Assembly: GCA_028284065.1 (NCBI GenBank)
Contig: JANQSJ010000008.1
Coordinates: forward strand, 186,001-250,000
Length of the DNA stretch: 64,000 bases
DNA from: Parvularculaceae bacterium
GTDB lineage: Bacteria > Pseudomonadota > Alphaproteobacteria > Caulobacterales > Parvularculaceae
Reading direction: 5' to 3'
Positions 53,756 through 62,327 of this stretch are shown here, in pieces. A program made the translations under genes and the position numbers. The notes under the pieces were generated by a model. The model did not search any database, was not told where the DNA came from, and saw nothing but the letters and a program-made list of their open reading frames with translations. Position 1 is the stretch's first letter. Every line of letters begins with the position of its first letter.

Positions 53756-54388
53756 CTAATCCCTGACATCCTCGCCGCCGTCTTCCAGCTTCTGCGGCCG
53801 CGACCAATAGGCGAATTGCGGGGTCCAGTCGTCGCCGCCAACGCCCGCGAGCGACAGGAACGGCCACAGCGGCGAATAGAGATCGCCCGGACAGAACGCA
53901 GTGCGGCCGCGCCGCGCGATCCGCCCGTCGGACATTTCGTAAACCACCGCAGACGGACAATTGTCGTATCCCGCGAGCTTGCATTGCTCCTTCATATAGG
54001 CGCCGCCGCCGTGGGACGCCATCCGGAACCGCCAGCCGCGCGAAAGCGCCATGCGCCGCTGAACGTCCGGCGCGTCCTTCGAGACAAGCGCCACCGCCAT
54101 CGCGTCCTCAAGGTGCGCCAGAACGCCGTTCACGCCGTCGGCGTATACCGTGCAGTAGCGGCAGGCCTCGCCCATATTCTGGATCACGAGGAGCCGATCG
54201 CGGCCTGCGAATAGGCCGGACAGGCGCGTCGGTCCGCTTAGCGTCTGAAACTCGTAATCGGGGACCGGTTCAGCCGGCTCAGCGGCGCGGAGGGCCGCCA
54301 GCCGCCCCGACATTTCGATAATCTCCATTTCGAGCTTCTGCGCCTCGGTCATCTCGCCTACCATGTCGCCGCTTTCGGATTGGGCCAT
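53756..54388 (-). CDS. DUF899-like thioredoxin-fold protein
   Basis: A 210-residue cytosolic protein with a coiled-coil N-terminus (EAQKLEMEIIEMSGRLAALRAAE) and a thioredoxin-like domain. LLVIQNMGEACRYCTVYADGVNG has a CxxC pair, and the DUF899 pattern DAPDVQRRMALSRGWRFRMASHGG follows. Members are annotated thioredoxin-like but without proven activity. The ATG at 54388 has AAGGAG at seven bases, so the upstream ATG (54409) is rejected. Confidence 0.85.
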   Translation of the reverse strand: MAQSESGDMVGEMTEAQKLEMEIIEMSGRLAALRAAEPAEPVPDYEFQTLSGPTRLSGLFAGRDRLLVIQNMGEACRYCTVYADGVNGVLAHLEDAMAVALVSKDAPDVQRRMALSRGWRFRMASHGGGAYMKEQCKLAGYDNCPSAVVYEMSDGRIARRGRTAFCPGDLYSPLWPFLSLAGVGGDDWTPQFAYWSRPQKLEDGGEDVRD

Positions 54389-54555
54389 CTTCGACTCCTT
54401 GTTTTTCATTCAGTTTTTTAGCGGGCTTGTCGACATCGGCGCCACGCGGCGGCCGGAAACAGCGAAGCATTACGCGCGGCCGCTTTTCAAGCGGCCGCCG
54501 CGCATGCAAAAATCAATTCGCTGGAAGGGTGACGTCGAACGCCGGGGGGGTCCTT

Positions 54556-55734
54556 ATGCAGTTGACGTTGGTAATCTCTAACCGAGCGCAGCGGACGATT
54601 TCGGACCGGGGGCAGGCGCTTGCCGGCGAAGCCGGACGCGCCTGTCGGCGGCGGGTCAAGCGCCGCCCAGGCATTCCGCGCCGCATCGCGCTCATATCGG
54701 CGTTTCTGGCCGCGGCGGCGTGCGGCGGCGGCGAGGAGGCGGAAGCGCCCATCGACCCCATCGACCTCGACCCGCCGGAAGCGGTGGCATTTGAATGGCC
54801 TACCCAGACCGGCGAACCGCCGATCGTAATCGCGCACCGCGGCGCCTCGGGGTATTTGCCGGAGCACACGATCGAGGCTTATGAGCGGGCGCTGGAACAG
54901 GGCGCGGACGCGATCGAGCCTGATCTCGTGGTCACCAAGGACGGCGCGCTGGTCGTCCGCCATGACCGTTATCTCTCCACCACGACCAATGTCGCCGACC
55001 TGCCGCAATTCGCCGATCGAAAGCGCCCTGACCCGGACCCGAACGGCGATGGGCGGGTCGACTGGTGGGTGGAGGATTTCACGATAACGGAAATCAAGTC
55101 GCTGAGGGCCCGACAGCCCCGGGACGGACGCTCGAAGGAGTTTGACGATCTTTTCGACATTCCGACCTTCAGCGAAGTCCTGCTGGTCGCCACCGTTCAC
55201 GCCCAGGAGGAAGGCCGGCCGATCGCGGTCTATCCGGAGACAAAGCACCCATCCTATTTCGCCTCCATCGACCTCGACTTCGAAACGCCGCTGATGCTGG
55301 CGCTTGAAGGGTTCGACGCCGGCCAAGTCTATATCCAGTCGTTCGAGCCGGAGATCCTGCAGCGGCTGCGGGACGGCCCGCCCGCGGCGCTCGTCTTTCT
55401 CACCGCCGACCCTGAAATGGCGACGCCCGAGGCGCTCGGCGACATCGCGGCCTACGCCGATGGCGTCGGCGTCGCCAAGGCGCTCGTCGTGGACGACGCG
55501 GGCTGCGCCACCGGCTTCGTTTCGGCGGCGCACGAAGTGGGATTATTCGTTCACGCCTGGACGTTCAGGGACGACGCCCCGGCGGCCTATTCGGGCGCTG
55601 GCGGCGGCGACTGCGGCGGATCGGGCGGTCCCTCCGCCGCGGAATTCGAGGCGCACTACCGCGCAGGGGTTGATGGCGTTTTTGCGGACTTTCCGGATTC
55701 CGCTATCGCCGCGCGCGACGCCTTTGGCGGATAG
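54556..55734 (+). CDS. Glycerophosphodiester phosphodiesterase lipoprotein
   Basis: A 392-residue GDPD enzyme. The catalytic motif is AHRGASGYLPEHT (His94, Arg95), with metal ligands Glu121 and Asp123 in DAIEPDLVVTKDG and His136 in VVRHDRYL. The insertion KHPSYF and C-terminal DGVFADFP are typical of the periplasmic GlpQ type. A lipobox (AAAAC, Cys56) follows a hydrophobic helix but sits after a long 45-residue basic start; no later ATG, GTG or TTG exists, so the start is unusual. It hydrolyses lipid-derived glycerophosphodiesters. Confidence 0.9.
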   Translation: MQLTLVISNRAQRTISDRGQALAGEAGRACRRRVKRRPGIPRRIALISAFLAAAACGGGEEAEAPIDPIDLDPPEAVAFEWPTQTGEPPIVIAHRGASGYLPEHTIEAYERALEQGADAIEPDLVVTKDGALVVRHDRYLSTTTNVADLPQFADRKRPDPDPNGDGRVDWWVEDFTITEIKSLRARQPRDGRSKEFDDLFDIPTFSEVLLVATVHAQEEGRPIAVYPETKHPSYFASIDLDFETPLMLALEGFDAGQVYIQSFEPEILQRLRDGPPAALVFLTADPEMATPEALGDIAAYADGVGVAKALVVDDAGCATGFVSAAHEVGLFVHAWTFRDDAPAAYSGAGGGDCGGSGGPSAAEFEAHYRAGVDGVFADFPDSAIAARDAFGG

Positions 55735-55876
55735 CGGTCTGGCGTCTAGCGCACATTTGTCGACCCGCGACGGAAAATCGCCGTATTCATCGTATCAACG
55801 GGATGGCGGGTCGGCTGGCGACGCGCCTCGCCGATACCGCCGCCCGCGCCCACCGCCGGCATTGAAGGAGGCTCCC

Positions 55877-56722
55877 TTGCGATTCGACCTCTCACGTTCC
55901 GCTCGCCTGCGCCGCCGCGCGCGCACGCTTGCGCCTTTACTTGTTTCAGCTGCGTGCCTGACATCCGCGCTCGCCCAGGACCCCGTCGAGATCGAGAGCG
56001 AGACGCAGAACGACGGCGACATTGCGCCAATTGAACTTGACGCGCCGATTCCCGATCCGTCAGCGGACGAAAAAGACCGGAAGGCGGAGGGCGGCGACAA
56101 AGAAGCCGAAAAGCGTCCGCAGCCGCGCATCGCCGCCGGCGGGCGCGTTCTGACCGAAGCGCGCGCCAAGCTCAAGAAAAGGGGCTGCGCCGCCGCGGCG
56201 CCCGCCTATCGCGTCGCCGCGGCCATGGGCGAGGGCTTTGAAGCCGCCCAGCACGAACTCGGCGACTGCCTTATGGAGATGCAAGGCGCCACCGAGACCG
56301 AAACCGCCCTGTTCCGTCAGGAGGGGCTGTTCTGGCTGACGCGCGCCGCCCACGCCGGCAACGCCCGCGCGCAGCGGCGCCTCGCCATCCTTCACGCCTC
56401 GCCCGTCGCAGGGGCGCATGACCCGGCGGCGGCGCTGAAATGGTCGCTCGCCTATGGCAAAAATCCGGAGGCGGACCTTTTCGGGCGCGGCCCGCTTCCC
56501 TCAACCATGGTCGAAGGCCTCATCAGGGACCTGCCGGAAGACGTCGTCGCGGACGCGCGCGCCTTCGCGGCGGAATTCGCGCCGACGCCGCTCGATGGCT
56601 ATGAACCGCCGAAACCGCCTAAAGGCGCAGAAAACTCCCGGCGCGGAAACGCAAGATCAATCGAAGCCAGGCGGCGCGGCGGCGGCCGGCGCGGACCCGG
56701 CGCGCAGCCGGTCAGCGAATGA
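55877..56722 (+). CDS. Sel1-repeat-like secreted protein
   Basis: A 281-residue exported protein. The start is TTG with AAGGAGG five bases upstream. A signal peptide (LAPLLVSAACLTSALA) precedes an acidic linker (about 35-75). The core has tetratrico-like helices: YRVAAAMGEGFEAAQHELGDCLMEM and EGLFWLTRAAHAGNARAQRRLAILH and AAALKWSLAYGKNPE, which match Sel1 repeats. The C-terminus is Arg-rich and may be unstructured. Function in envelope stress or protein interaction is possible but unknown. Convergent overlap of 11 bases with the next gene. Confidence 0.75.
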   Translation: MRFDLSRSARLRRRARTLAPLLVSAACLTSALAQDPVEIESETQNDGDIAPIELDAPIPDPSADEKDRKAEGGDKEAEKRPQPRIAAGGRVLTEARAKLKKRGCAAAAPAYRVAAAMGEGFEAAQHELGDCLMEMQGATETETALFRQEGLFWLTRAAHAGNARAQRRLAILHASPVAGAHDPAAALKWSLAYGKNPEADLFGRGPLPSTMVEGLIRDLPEDVVADARAFAAEFAPTPLDGYEPPKPPKGAENSRRGNARSIEARRRGGGRRGPGAQPVSE

Positions 56723-57158
56723 CCACGGCGACGCGCGCGCGGTTTGGTCCGTATCGGTAATATCCGCGTCCGGCAAGATCATAGTATACCGCCGCGCGCG
56801 CCGGCCTCGCGGCCCGCGCGCCGCGCCTTGGGCCATCCCAGACCCAGGCGCTTGCGGGGCAGACGGTCACGCGCTCATCGCGGCGACTTTCACGCCGATC
56901 GATCCTGTCTTCGGCGCGATCAAGGGGCCCGCGATTGACGCGGCGATCGCGCACGCTCTCACGCCGGTCGCGATAGTCCTCCACGAGGTCCGGGCAGCGC
57001 GCGGGATCAAGCCGCCAGGCGCCCGGCGCGGCGCGCGCCGGCGTCGCGGCGCAGGCGCCCAGCGCCGTCGCAATGGCGAACGCCGCCCCGGCAAGGCGCA
57101 TGACGCGTTTGGCTTCAGGACGCGTCATACGGATGCTTTTCGCTTCGTTGTTCTTCAT
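56712..57158 (-). CDS. Secreted Arg/Asp-rich protein, unknown
   Basis: A 148-residue protein I cannot assign. From the ATG at 57158 (GGAGAT six bases upstream) a signal peptide runs to about residue 38 (LGACAATPARA; a cysteine might be lipidated). The mature part has a charged repeat-like stretch DRRESVRDRRVNRGPLDRAEDRIDRR and ends with YYDLAGRGYYRYGPNRARVAVVIR. Similar Arg/Asp-rich exported proteins occur in alphaproteobacteria. It overlaps the Sel1-like gene tail. Confidence 0.65.
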   Translation of the reverse strand: MKNNEAKSIRMTRPEAKRVMRLAGAAFAIATALGACAATPARAAPGAWRLDPARCPDLVEDYRDRRESVRDRRVNRGPLDRAEDRIDRRESRRDERVTVCPASAWVWDGPRRGARAARPARAAVYYDLAGRGYYRYGPNRARVAVVIR

Positions 57159-57483
57159 ACCGGCATCTCCCAACAGTTGGGCGGGCGTTCCGCGCCGCCT
57201 CGATATCAAAGCTTCCCGTTCAACGCGCCGCGCCGCGATTCTCCGTCGCGCTGCGGCGTGAACGTCGCTCCACAGACCGAGCGGCGTGCACCCAAGGGGA
57301 AGAAATGCGCCTGCGGCCCTCAGCGCGTGTAGCCAAGCGTGAAGTTTCCCTCTTTGGGGCGTTGAGAGCGGCGGGGCGGCAATATTAAGAATCGGTAAGC
57401 GACCGTCGCCGGCTTGGCGGCCGTCCCGGTGTGTTTGTGGGCGCCATTGAGCGCTCACCGTGTAGCGTCTGCGGGAGTGGTAA
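57159..57483. other. 325-base divergent intergenic region
   Basis: Lies between divergent starts and should hold promoters for both. A GTTCA-CGC/GCG-TGAAC imperfect inverted repeat spans about 57218-57263. AATATTAAGAATC near 57381 is the only AT-rich stretch. No gene seen. Confidence 0.4.
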
Positions 57484-58194
57484 ATGTTGAAGAGTATTGT
57501 TGCGTGCGCGGCGGGCGCATGTATGGCGTTTTCTGCGGCGCAGGCGTCCGTCGTGGACCTGAATCAGCCTGGCCTGAATGGCGGCGACATCTTGTCGAAC
57601 CAGATCGCCGGACTCTCCGTGTCCGCGCAGGGGGCCGGGGCTCCGTCAGGCGGCAACGATTTCGCGGTTATCTTCGACACGACGGATACGAGCGCGACAG
57701 CGGTCGGCGGCAACAGCGATCCCGACCTGCGGCCGCCGTTCCGGGACCCGGACAATCCTTCCATCCTTAATGAGCCAGGCAACATCCTTATTGTGGCGGA
57801 AGGCGGCTGCAACGGCGTCCAGTGTCGTCAGGACGACAATGCCGGCGGCGGGTTTATAGATTTCTTCTTCGACACGGAGAAACTGTTCAACAGCTTTTCC
57901 GTCTTTGATCTGCGTGAGGACGCCCTCAGGGTGCAGCTCTTTGACACGTCCGGCGCGGAGATCTTCAACGAGTTGCTTCCGGGCGTGGACACCAACACCA
58001 CAGGCCCGAACAACAATGAGTTCAAGAACATCGACCTTGGCGGCATCCGGTTCCAGCGGGCGCTCTTCACGTTCGCGGACTCAGGCGCCATCGGCGACTT
58101 CAACATCACCGAGGTTCCGCTTCCGGGCGCAGCGCTCCTTATGCTGACGGGCCTTGCCGGCGCGGCCTTCGGCCGCCGGCGCACAGCCGCGTAA
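57484..58194 (+). CDS. VPLPA-CTERM-like sorted extracellular protein
   Basis: A 236-residue exported protein with a signal peptide (about 1-21, ending AAQA). The middle is a beta-rich domain with DNAGGGFIDFFFDTEKLF and FSVFDLREDALRVQLFD, as in PEP-CTERM-family proteins. The C-terminus EVPLPGAALLMLTGLAGAAFGRRRTAA is a textbook sorting tail: VPLPGA, hydrophobic helix, RRR. It predicts processing by an exosortase-like enzyme, which is not in the window. GGGAG lies eight bases before the ATG. The role may be in the surface matrix. Confidence 0.85.
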   Translation: MLKSIVACAAGACMAFSAAQASVVDLNQPGLNGGDILSNQIAGLSVSAQGAGAPSGGNDFAVIFDTTDTSATAVGGNSDPDLRPPFRDPDNPSILNEPGNILIVAEGGCNGVQCRQDDNAGGGFIDFFFDTEKLFNSFSVFDLREDALRVQLFDTSGAEIFNELLPGVDTNTTGPNNNEFKNIDLGGIRFQRALFTFADSGAIGDFNITEVPLPGAALLMLTGLAGAAFGRRRTAA

Positions 58195-58398
58195 GGGCGA
58201 ACCGGCAGCCGAACATCGCCCAGCGCAAACGCCTGGGCGTTCGGGAAAGTCGGCTTGTCATACCAAGCTGCGCTGACGTCCAACGGTTCGGCTTGAAAGG
58301 TCGACCTTGTTTTGCAGAGCCTTGAGGAGACTTCATGAATCAAGGTCAGCGCAGCGTCGTGTCAGAGACCGGATCGTTCGCGATCCGGTCCTTTTTTT
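58195..58398 (+). ncRNA. Candidate structured RNA ending in a terminator
   Basis: No gene lies here, yet the plus strand folds extensively: CCGAA...CGCCCAG/CTGGGCG...TTCGG (58209-58244, with a three-base bulge), a long-range 11-bp pairing GCTGCGCTGAC (58267-58277) with GTCAGCGCAGC (58345-58355), inner CCTTGA/TCAAGG (58320-58345), then a strong terminator (58367-58398). The order resembles a small RNA or an extended 3' UTR. It matches no RNA family I recognise. Its promoter and any start are not evident, so it may be the processed tail of the upstream gene. Confidence 0.4.
58367..58398 (+). terminator. Strong intrinsic terminator
   Basis: GACCGGATCG-TTCG-CGATCCGGTC forms a perfect 10-bp stem with a stable UUCG loop, followed by C and seven T residues. 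The T-run is on the plus strand, so it ends the transcript from the VPLPA-CTERM-like gene or the RNA described above. It is the clearest terminator in the window. Confidence 0.9.
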
Positions 58399-58454
58399 CG
58401 CCTATGGATGAAGCGGCGGGAAACGTTTTCGGCGCGTCATCTCGCCCGCCTCGC

Positions 58455-60143
58455 TCAGCCGCATGATCGCGGGTCGCCGGCCGGACGTCGGAACCGCCAG
58501 TAGGACGGCGCCGATGCCGGCGCCGCGCGCATGCCGGCGCTGCGTTCATCGGGCGTGGCGAGCGGCGGCGGCGACCAGAGCCCGTCAATCAGCTGACGGA
58601 TATCGCCGATAAGGTCGCGCGCATCGGCGTATTTCGAATGGTTGACGCGGTCGGCCGGCTCTTCGGCGCCGAAGGGACCAGTGCAGGCTTGCGTCACGTC
58701 GATGACGTCGACGCCTTCGATGTCGAGGGGGCGCCCACCCCGCGGCACATGGCCGGCGCGCGGCTTTTCCTCGATCCGGCGCCCGAACAGCGGCACGCGA
58801 AGGCGAGTCAGCAACGTCCGCACCCAGATCGCCCGATCGTCCTGCGAGGCGTAAAGCGTCTTCGAGGCGGCGGTGTCGCCGGCTCGCTCGGCGAGGCGCT
58901 TGAACTCCATGGCGTCCACATCAGGCGAGGCGAAGATGACCGCATCGAACATCGGGCCCGCATCAGGTCCCCGCTCGGCGGTGAGCTCGTTCAGAGCGTC
59001 GAGCACGACCTGATTGCCATGGCTGTGGGCGATAAGAATGTACTTGGTCGGATCAAGCCGCGCGTCGACATCCTTGAGGAAGAGTTTCAGGTCGCCGACG
59101 CTCGCTGCGGCCTCGGACGTGTCATTGAAATAACTGAGGACATCGCCGGTTGAGTTCGCCGGCCAGGAAAAGAACATCGGCACGCCGGCGAAGCGAAGGT
59201 CATAGGCGAGCTGCGCCGTGCGATAGGCGGCGCCGTCGAAGCCGACATTAAAGCCGTGCACATAAACCAGCACGGCGCCGCGGTCGTTCGCCCACTCTTC
59301 CAGACCGCCGCCCGTCGCCCCGGCGAGGCTCAGCGCCTTGATGTCGGCCGCGCGGCGCCAGAACAGCTCGCCCGGCATCAGCTCATACTGGGCGAGCGTG
59401 AAGAACTCCTCCCGATCGGCTGCGGACGGCGTGCGGGTCCGGCCGAAGCGGCCCTTATACTCGAAGGGCACAAGTTTATCGCCCGGCTGGCGTTTCGGCA
59501 CGGTGACGAAAGCGCGGCCGGTGGCGTAGGTTTCATAGGCCGCATGCGGTTCATCGGCCGCCCTCGACCGATGATACGCCGCTGTCTTCTCTGCAAAAGC
59601 CCAGCGTCGGTCCAGGAAGAAATCCGCCGGATCGTTCGGATACGCCTCATAATCTGCGAGCACCGCAGGCGGCCGCGCCCCGAATTCGCGATTGGACCCG
59701 AAGAACACTTCAAGACAGGTGTAGCCGCGCCCGCCTGCGTCCGGGCCGGGCAATTGCGCCTCGCGCGCGCACGGGCTCGCCGGATCGCCGTCAAAATAGA
59801 CGCTCGGAATAAAGCCGCCCACAGGCGCCGCTTCGTTCTCAAAGGCGACGCCGGCTTCCGGTGCGGGCGCGCCTCGACTCCGCGGAGGGGCCGTCTGTCG
59901 CGGCAGGGGCTCTGGCGCGGTCGATTCAGGAGCGGGCGCCGCGGGCGCGGGCGCAGGCTGCGGCGACATCGGCTGAGACGCCTCTTCCGCCGCCGCTTCC
60001 GCTGCCTCTTCAGCCGCCTCTTCAGCCGACTCCTGCGCTTCTTCGACGTCTGGCTCCCAGATATCGGGACCCTCGGACGTCGCGCATGACGCAAGGAGAA
60101 CCGACGCGGCGGCGACGCCCGTCAGATGTTTCGAACACCGCAT
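58455..60143 (-). CDS. DUF900 alpha/beta-hydrolase lipoprotein
   Basis: A 562-residue lipoprotein (lipobox LLASC, Cys20). Residues about 30-100 are low-complexity, Glu/Ala-rich then Pro-rich, a periplasmic spacer. The DUF900 hydrolase fold follows: VLVYVHGFNVGFDGAAYRTAQL, FFSWPANSTGDVLSYFND, and nucleophile elbow LIAHSHGNQVV. The family is found in exported alphaproteobacterial proteins; substrate unknown. GGGAGG before the ATG at 60143 fixes the start. First of a run of three exported proteins on this strand. Confidence 0.87.
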   Translation of the reverse strand: MRCSKHLTGVAAASVLLASCATSEGPDIWEPDVEEAQESAEEAAEEAAEAAAEEASQPMSPQPAPAPAAPAPESTAPEPLPRQTAPPRSRGAPAPEAGVAFENEAAPVGGFIPSVYFDGDPASPCAREAQLPGPDAGGRGYTCLEVFFGSNREFGARPPAVLADYEAYPNDPADFFLDRRWAFAEKTAAYHRSRAADEPHAAYETYATGRAFVTVPKRQPGDKLVPFEYKGRFGRTRTPSAADREEFFTLAQYELMPGELFWRRAADIKALSLAGATGGGLEEWANDRGAVLVYVHGFNVGFDGAAYRTAQLAYDLRFAGVPMFFSWPANSTGDVLSYFNDTSEAAASVGDLKLFLKDVDARLDPTKYILIAHSHGNQVVLDALNELTAERGPDAGPMFDAVIFASPDVDAMEFKRLAERAGDTAASKTLYASQDDRAIWVRTLLTRLRVPLFGRRIEEKPRAGHVPRGGRPLDIEGVDVIDVTQACTGPFGAEEPADRVNHSKYADARDLIGDIRQLIDGLWSPPPLATPDERSAGMRAAPASAPSYWRFRRPAGDPRSCG

Positions 60144-60280
60144 TTTCTTGCCTCCCAATCACCCGCCGAGCCAGCGCTGGCGGCCACCCTCCGCAGACCG
60201 CCGTCGCCGCCCATTCAGCCATCCGTATACAGCGACAGATGCTCAACTCGCCATATCCGGATGCGCATCGCGACACCCCC

Positions 60281-61096
60281 TTAGACGAAGCTTTGCGACA
60301 GCAGAACGCGGCCGTTGCGCATATCGATGACCTCTATTGTTCGCACATCGTACTGCGCGTCGCCGTCATAAAGCGGCGCCACGAGCCGCCACTCATACGG
60401 GCCGTTGAGCAGCACGCGTTCGAAGGGCTGATCGGAACCGGGCGGCGTTTCGCGAAGAACGCCAACCCCTGGATCGAGGACCCGGTAGCGCCGGAGGAGC
60501 CGCGGAGGGCGCTCTGCGTTATCGTTCCCGCGGCGCCCGACGCTCTCCTCCACGCCATAACCGTAGATCATCACCATCCAGTCGCCGGCGTCCCGCGCAT
60601 AGGATTTCGGCGCATACGTATTGACCAGCCTCACTTCGCGGACGGTCGCGCTCAACGCGCGGCTGTCGTTGTAGTAGACGGTGGCCTTGATGAGCGCGAC
60701 GCGCGGCGCGATCGCCGCTGGCCTCGCCGCCCGGCGCGCCAGTTCGCCAAACGGGATCTGGTCAAACGGAAATCGCGACAGGGGATTGCCGCCCCGCCGC
60801 GGCGGCGCCTGCTGGCCCTGAGGCGCTTGTCGAGGCGGGGTTTGCCCCTGCGGCGGCGTCTGCGACTGAGGCGCAGGCTGTTGTTGCTGATTCTGGTTAG
60901 GGTTTTGGTTCGGGGGATTGTTCGTCCCTTGCTGTTGGGCGCCCGCGGCGCCCGGCGCCAGAAGCGCGGTCACGCCAAAAAGCGCAGCGGCGAGGCGCAG
61001 GCGAACGCCACTCCTCTGCGCGCCGCCGAAAGCCTCAGAGGATTGGCGCGCGCAAGCGCCGCGCCGCAAACCGAAGCGCGCCATACGACTAGCCAT
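60281..61096 (-). CDS. Secreted Gln/Pro-rich protein, unknown
   Basis: A 271-residue exported protein. A signal helix (about 31-52, ending AGA) is preceded by a basic N-terminus. Residues about 54-100 are an Asn/Gln/Pro-rich linker. The folded C-terminal region begins FPFDQIPFGELARRA and shows TVYYNDSRALSATVREVRLVN and AGDWMVMIYGYGVEESVGR. I recognise no family. It lies between the DUF900 and M64-like genes on the same strand. Start choice (61096 or 61084) is uncertain. Confidence 0.68.
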   Translation of the reverse strand: MASRMARFGLRRGACARQSSEAFGGAQRSGVRLRLAAALFGVTALLAPGAAGAQQQGTNNPPNQNPNQNQQQQPAPQSQTPPQGQTPPRQAPQGQQAPPRRGGNPLSRFPFDQIPFGELARRAARPAAIAPRVALIKATVYYNDSRALSATVREVRLVNTYAPKSYARDAGDWMVMIYGYGVEESVGRRGNDNAERPPRLLRRYRVLDPGVGVLRETPPGSDQPFERVLLNGPYEWRLVAPLYDGDAQYDVRTIEVIDMRNGRVLLSQSFV

Positions 61097-61169
61097 GTCC
61101 TTGCGCTCTCCCGCGGTAGAACGCGCTGTCATCCACCCAATCCTCCACGTCATTCTCTGTCCCCCGCAT

Positions 61170-62153
61170 CTAAGGGATCGCCGGATCGACGACGCTCGCG
61201 CCAGTCGCGCGCATTACGGCCCGCGCGCGCCGCCAGTCCGCGGGCCCGAATTGCACGATCCGATCGAAGGGACTCGGCGGGTCCATAATATCCGGCGTGA
61301 ACGGACGAAAATCCGCCTGCCACCAGACTTCACCGCGGAAATCGCGGAGGCGCCGGCACTCCGCGGGCGTTGTTATCCTCAGGGTGTCACGGCGGTAAGA
61401 TTCGCAGGCGCTTCGATTGCGGAAGACGACCGGCGGATCGGTCGGCCACATGCCTCCATTCTCCGGGTATTCATCCGGCAACAGAAAGATCGCATGCAGC
61501 GCCTCGTGGACGGCGACGCCGGTCTTGCGCACAAGCGCGCCGCCCTCGCGCCTCACGCCGGCTGAGCCATAGCGCGTGCCGGTGTCCGCGCAGTCCCGCA
61601 CGTCTTCTCGATTGTGGAGAATGATGAACGCGTCCGCGAACAGGGAATCGCGCTCGATGACCTCGTCGGGAAAGCGCAGGTTTCCGGGGCAGGCGCCGCC
61701 CATCACGCGCCCTGTCGCTTTCAGGACGTAGAAATGCAGAAGCGTCTCGTTAAGCCGCAGGCCGTCCACCTGGCGGAAACCGTCCTCAATCACCGCCCGC
61801 GCTTCCGCCGCGAAACGATCGAAATTCGCCGCGATGGAAAGGTCGCCATAAGCGCCCTCATCAGCGACGAAAACGACGTTAAACGCGTCATCCGGCGTGC
61901 CGCCGCCGGGCGTCGACAACGCGACCACCGAAGAGCCGGCGAGGAAGGGCGCTGCATCGCGGCGTCCCGATACGCTTTCGCCCAGGGCCCCGACGCTCCC
62001 CGGCGCGCCGCCGACGCCGGACGGCGTCGCGCAGCCGGCCGCAATCGCCAGCAAGGCCATCGCCGCCGCGGCGCGCATGCCTGAGGCGATCGCGCAGACG
62101 CGGTCCGCAAACGAATTAAGAAAACGAATATGCCTGAGCGCCGCACGAAACAT
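61170..62153 (-). CDS. M64-like zinc metalloprotease lipoprotein
   Basis: A 327-residue lipoprotein (lipobox IAAGC, Cys41). The mature part opens with FNVVFVADEGAYGDLSIAANFDRFAAEAR, like the IgA peptidase M64 fold, and has the active-site motif VAVHEALHAIFLLPDEY (His216, Glu217, His220, Asp227-Glu-Tyr), corresponding to HExxHxxxxLxDEY of that family. AGGGGAG precedes the ATG at 62153. An ATG at 62078 would give a shorter signal. Enzyme activity is likely; substrate unknown. Low similarity elsewhere means I call it M64-like only. Confidence 0.7.
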   Translation of the reverse strand: MFRAALRHIRFLNSFADRVCAIASGMRAAAAMALLAIAAGCATPSGVGGAPGSVGALGESVSGRRDAAPFLAGSSVVALSTPGGGTPDDAFNVVFVADEGAYGDLSIAANFDRFAAEARAVIEDGFRQVDGLRLNETLLHFYVLKATGRVMGGACPGNLRFPDEVIERDSLFADAFIILHNREDVRDCADTGTRYGSAGVRREGGALVRKTGVAVHEALHAIFLLPDEYPENGGMWPTDPPVVFRNRSACESYRRDTLRITTPAECRRLRDFRGEVWWQADFRPFTPDIMDPPSPFDRIVQFGPADWRRARAVMRATGASVVDPAIP

Positions 62154-62263
62154 CGCGCACTCTCCCCTGAGCGCTCCACCTGCCGCAATCGTAACCACAC
62201 GACCGGCGAAAGCGCAACCGGCGCCTCCGCCTGCGAGGTCTCTGGGCGGCGGGCGCGCAGCGC

Positions 62264-62300
62264 AACAAGAAAGAGCCGCGCCGACAGTCGCCGGCGCGGC
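62264..62300 (-). terminator. Intrinsic terminator after isocitrate lyase
   Basis: On the minus strand GCCGCGCCG-GCGACTGT-CGGCGCGGC is followed by TCTTTCTTGTT. It begins 27 bases after the isocitrate lyase stop, on the same strand. Confidence 0.75.
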
Positions 62301-62327
62301 CCTAAATCCCGGTCTCGGAAAAATTGA

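Noticed and set aside
58335..58466. 43-codon frame starting ATG after TGAGGAGA
   Set aside because: The start signal looks good, but the frame runs straight through the strong terminator at 58367-58398 and into the opposite gene, so it would not be transcribed whole.
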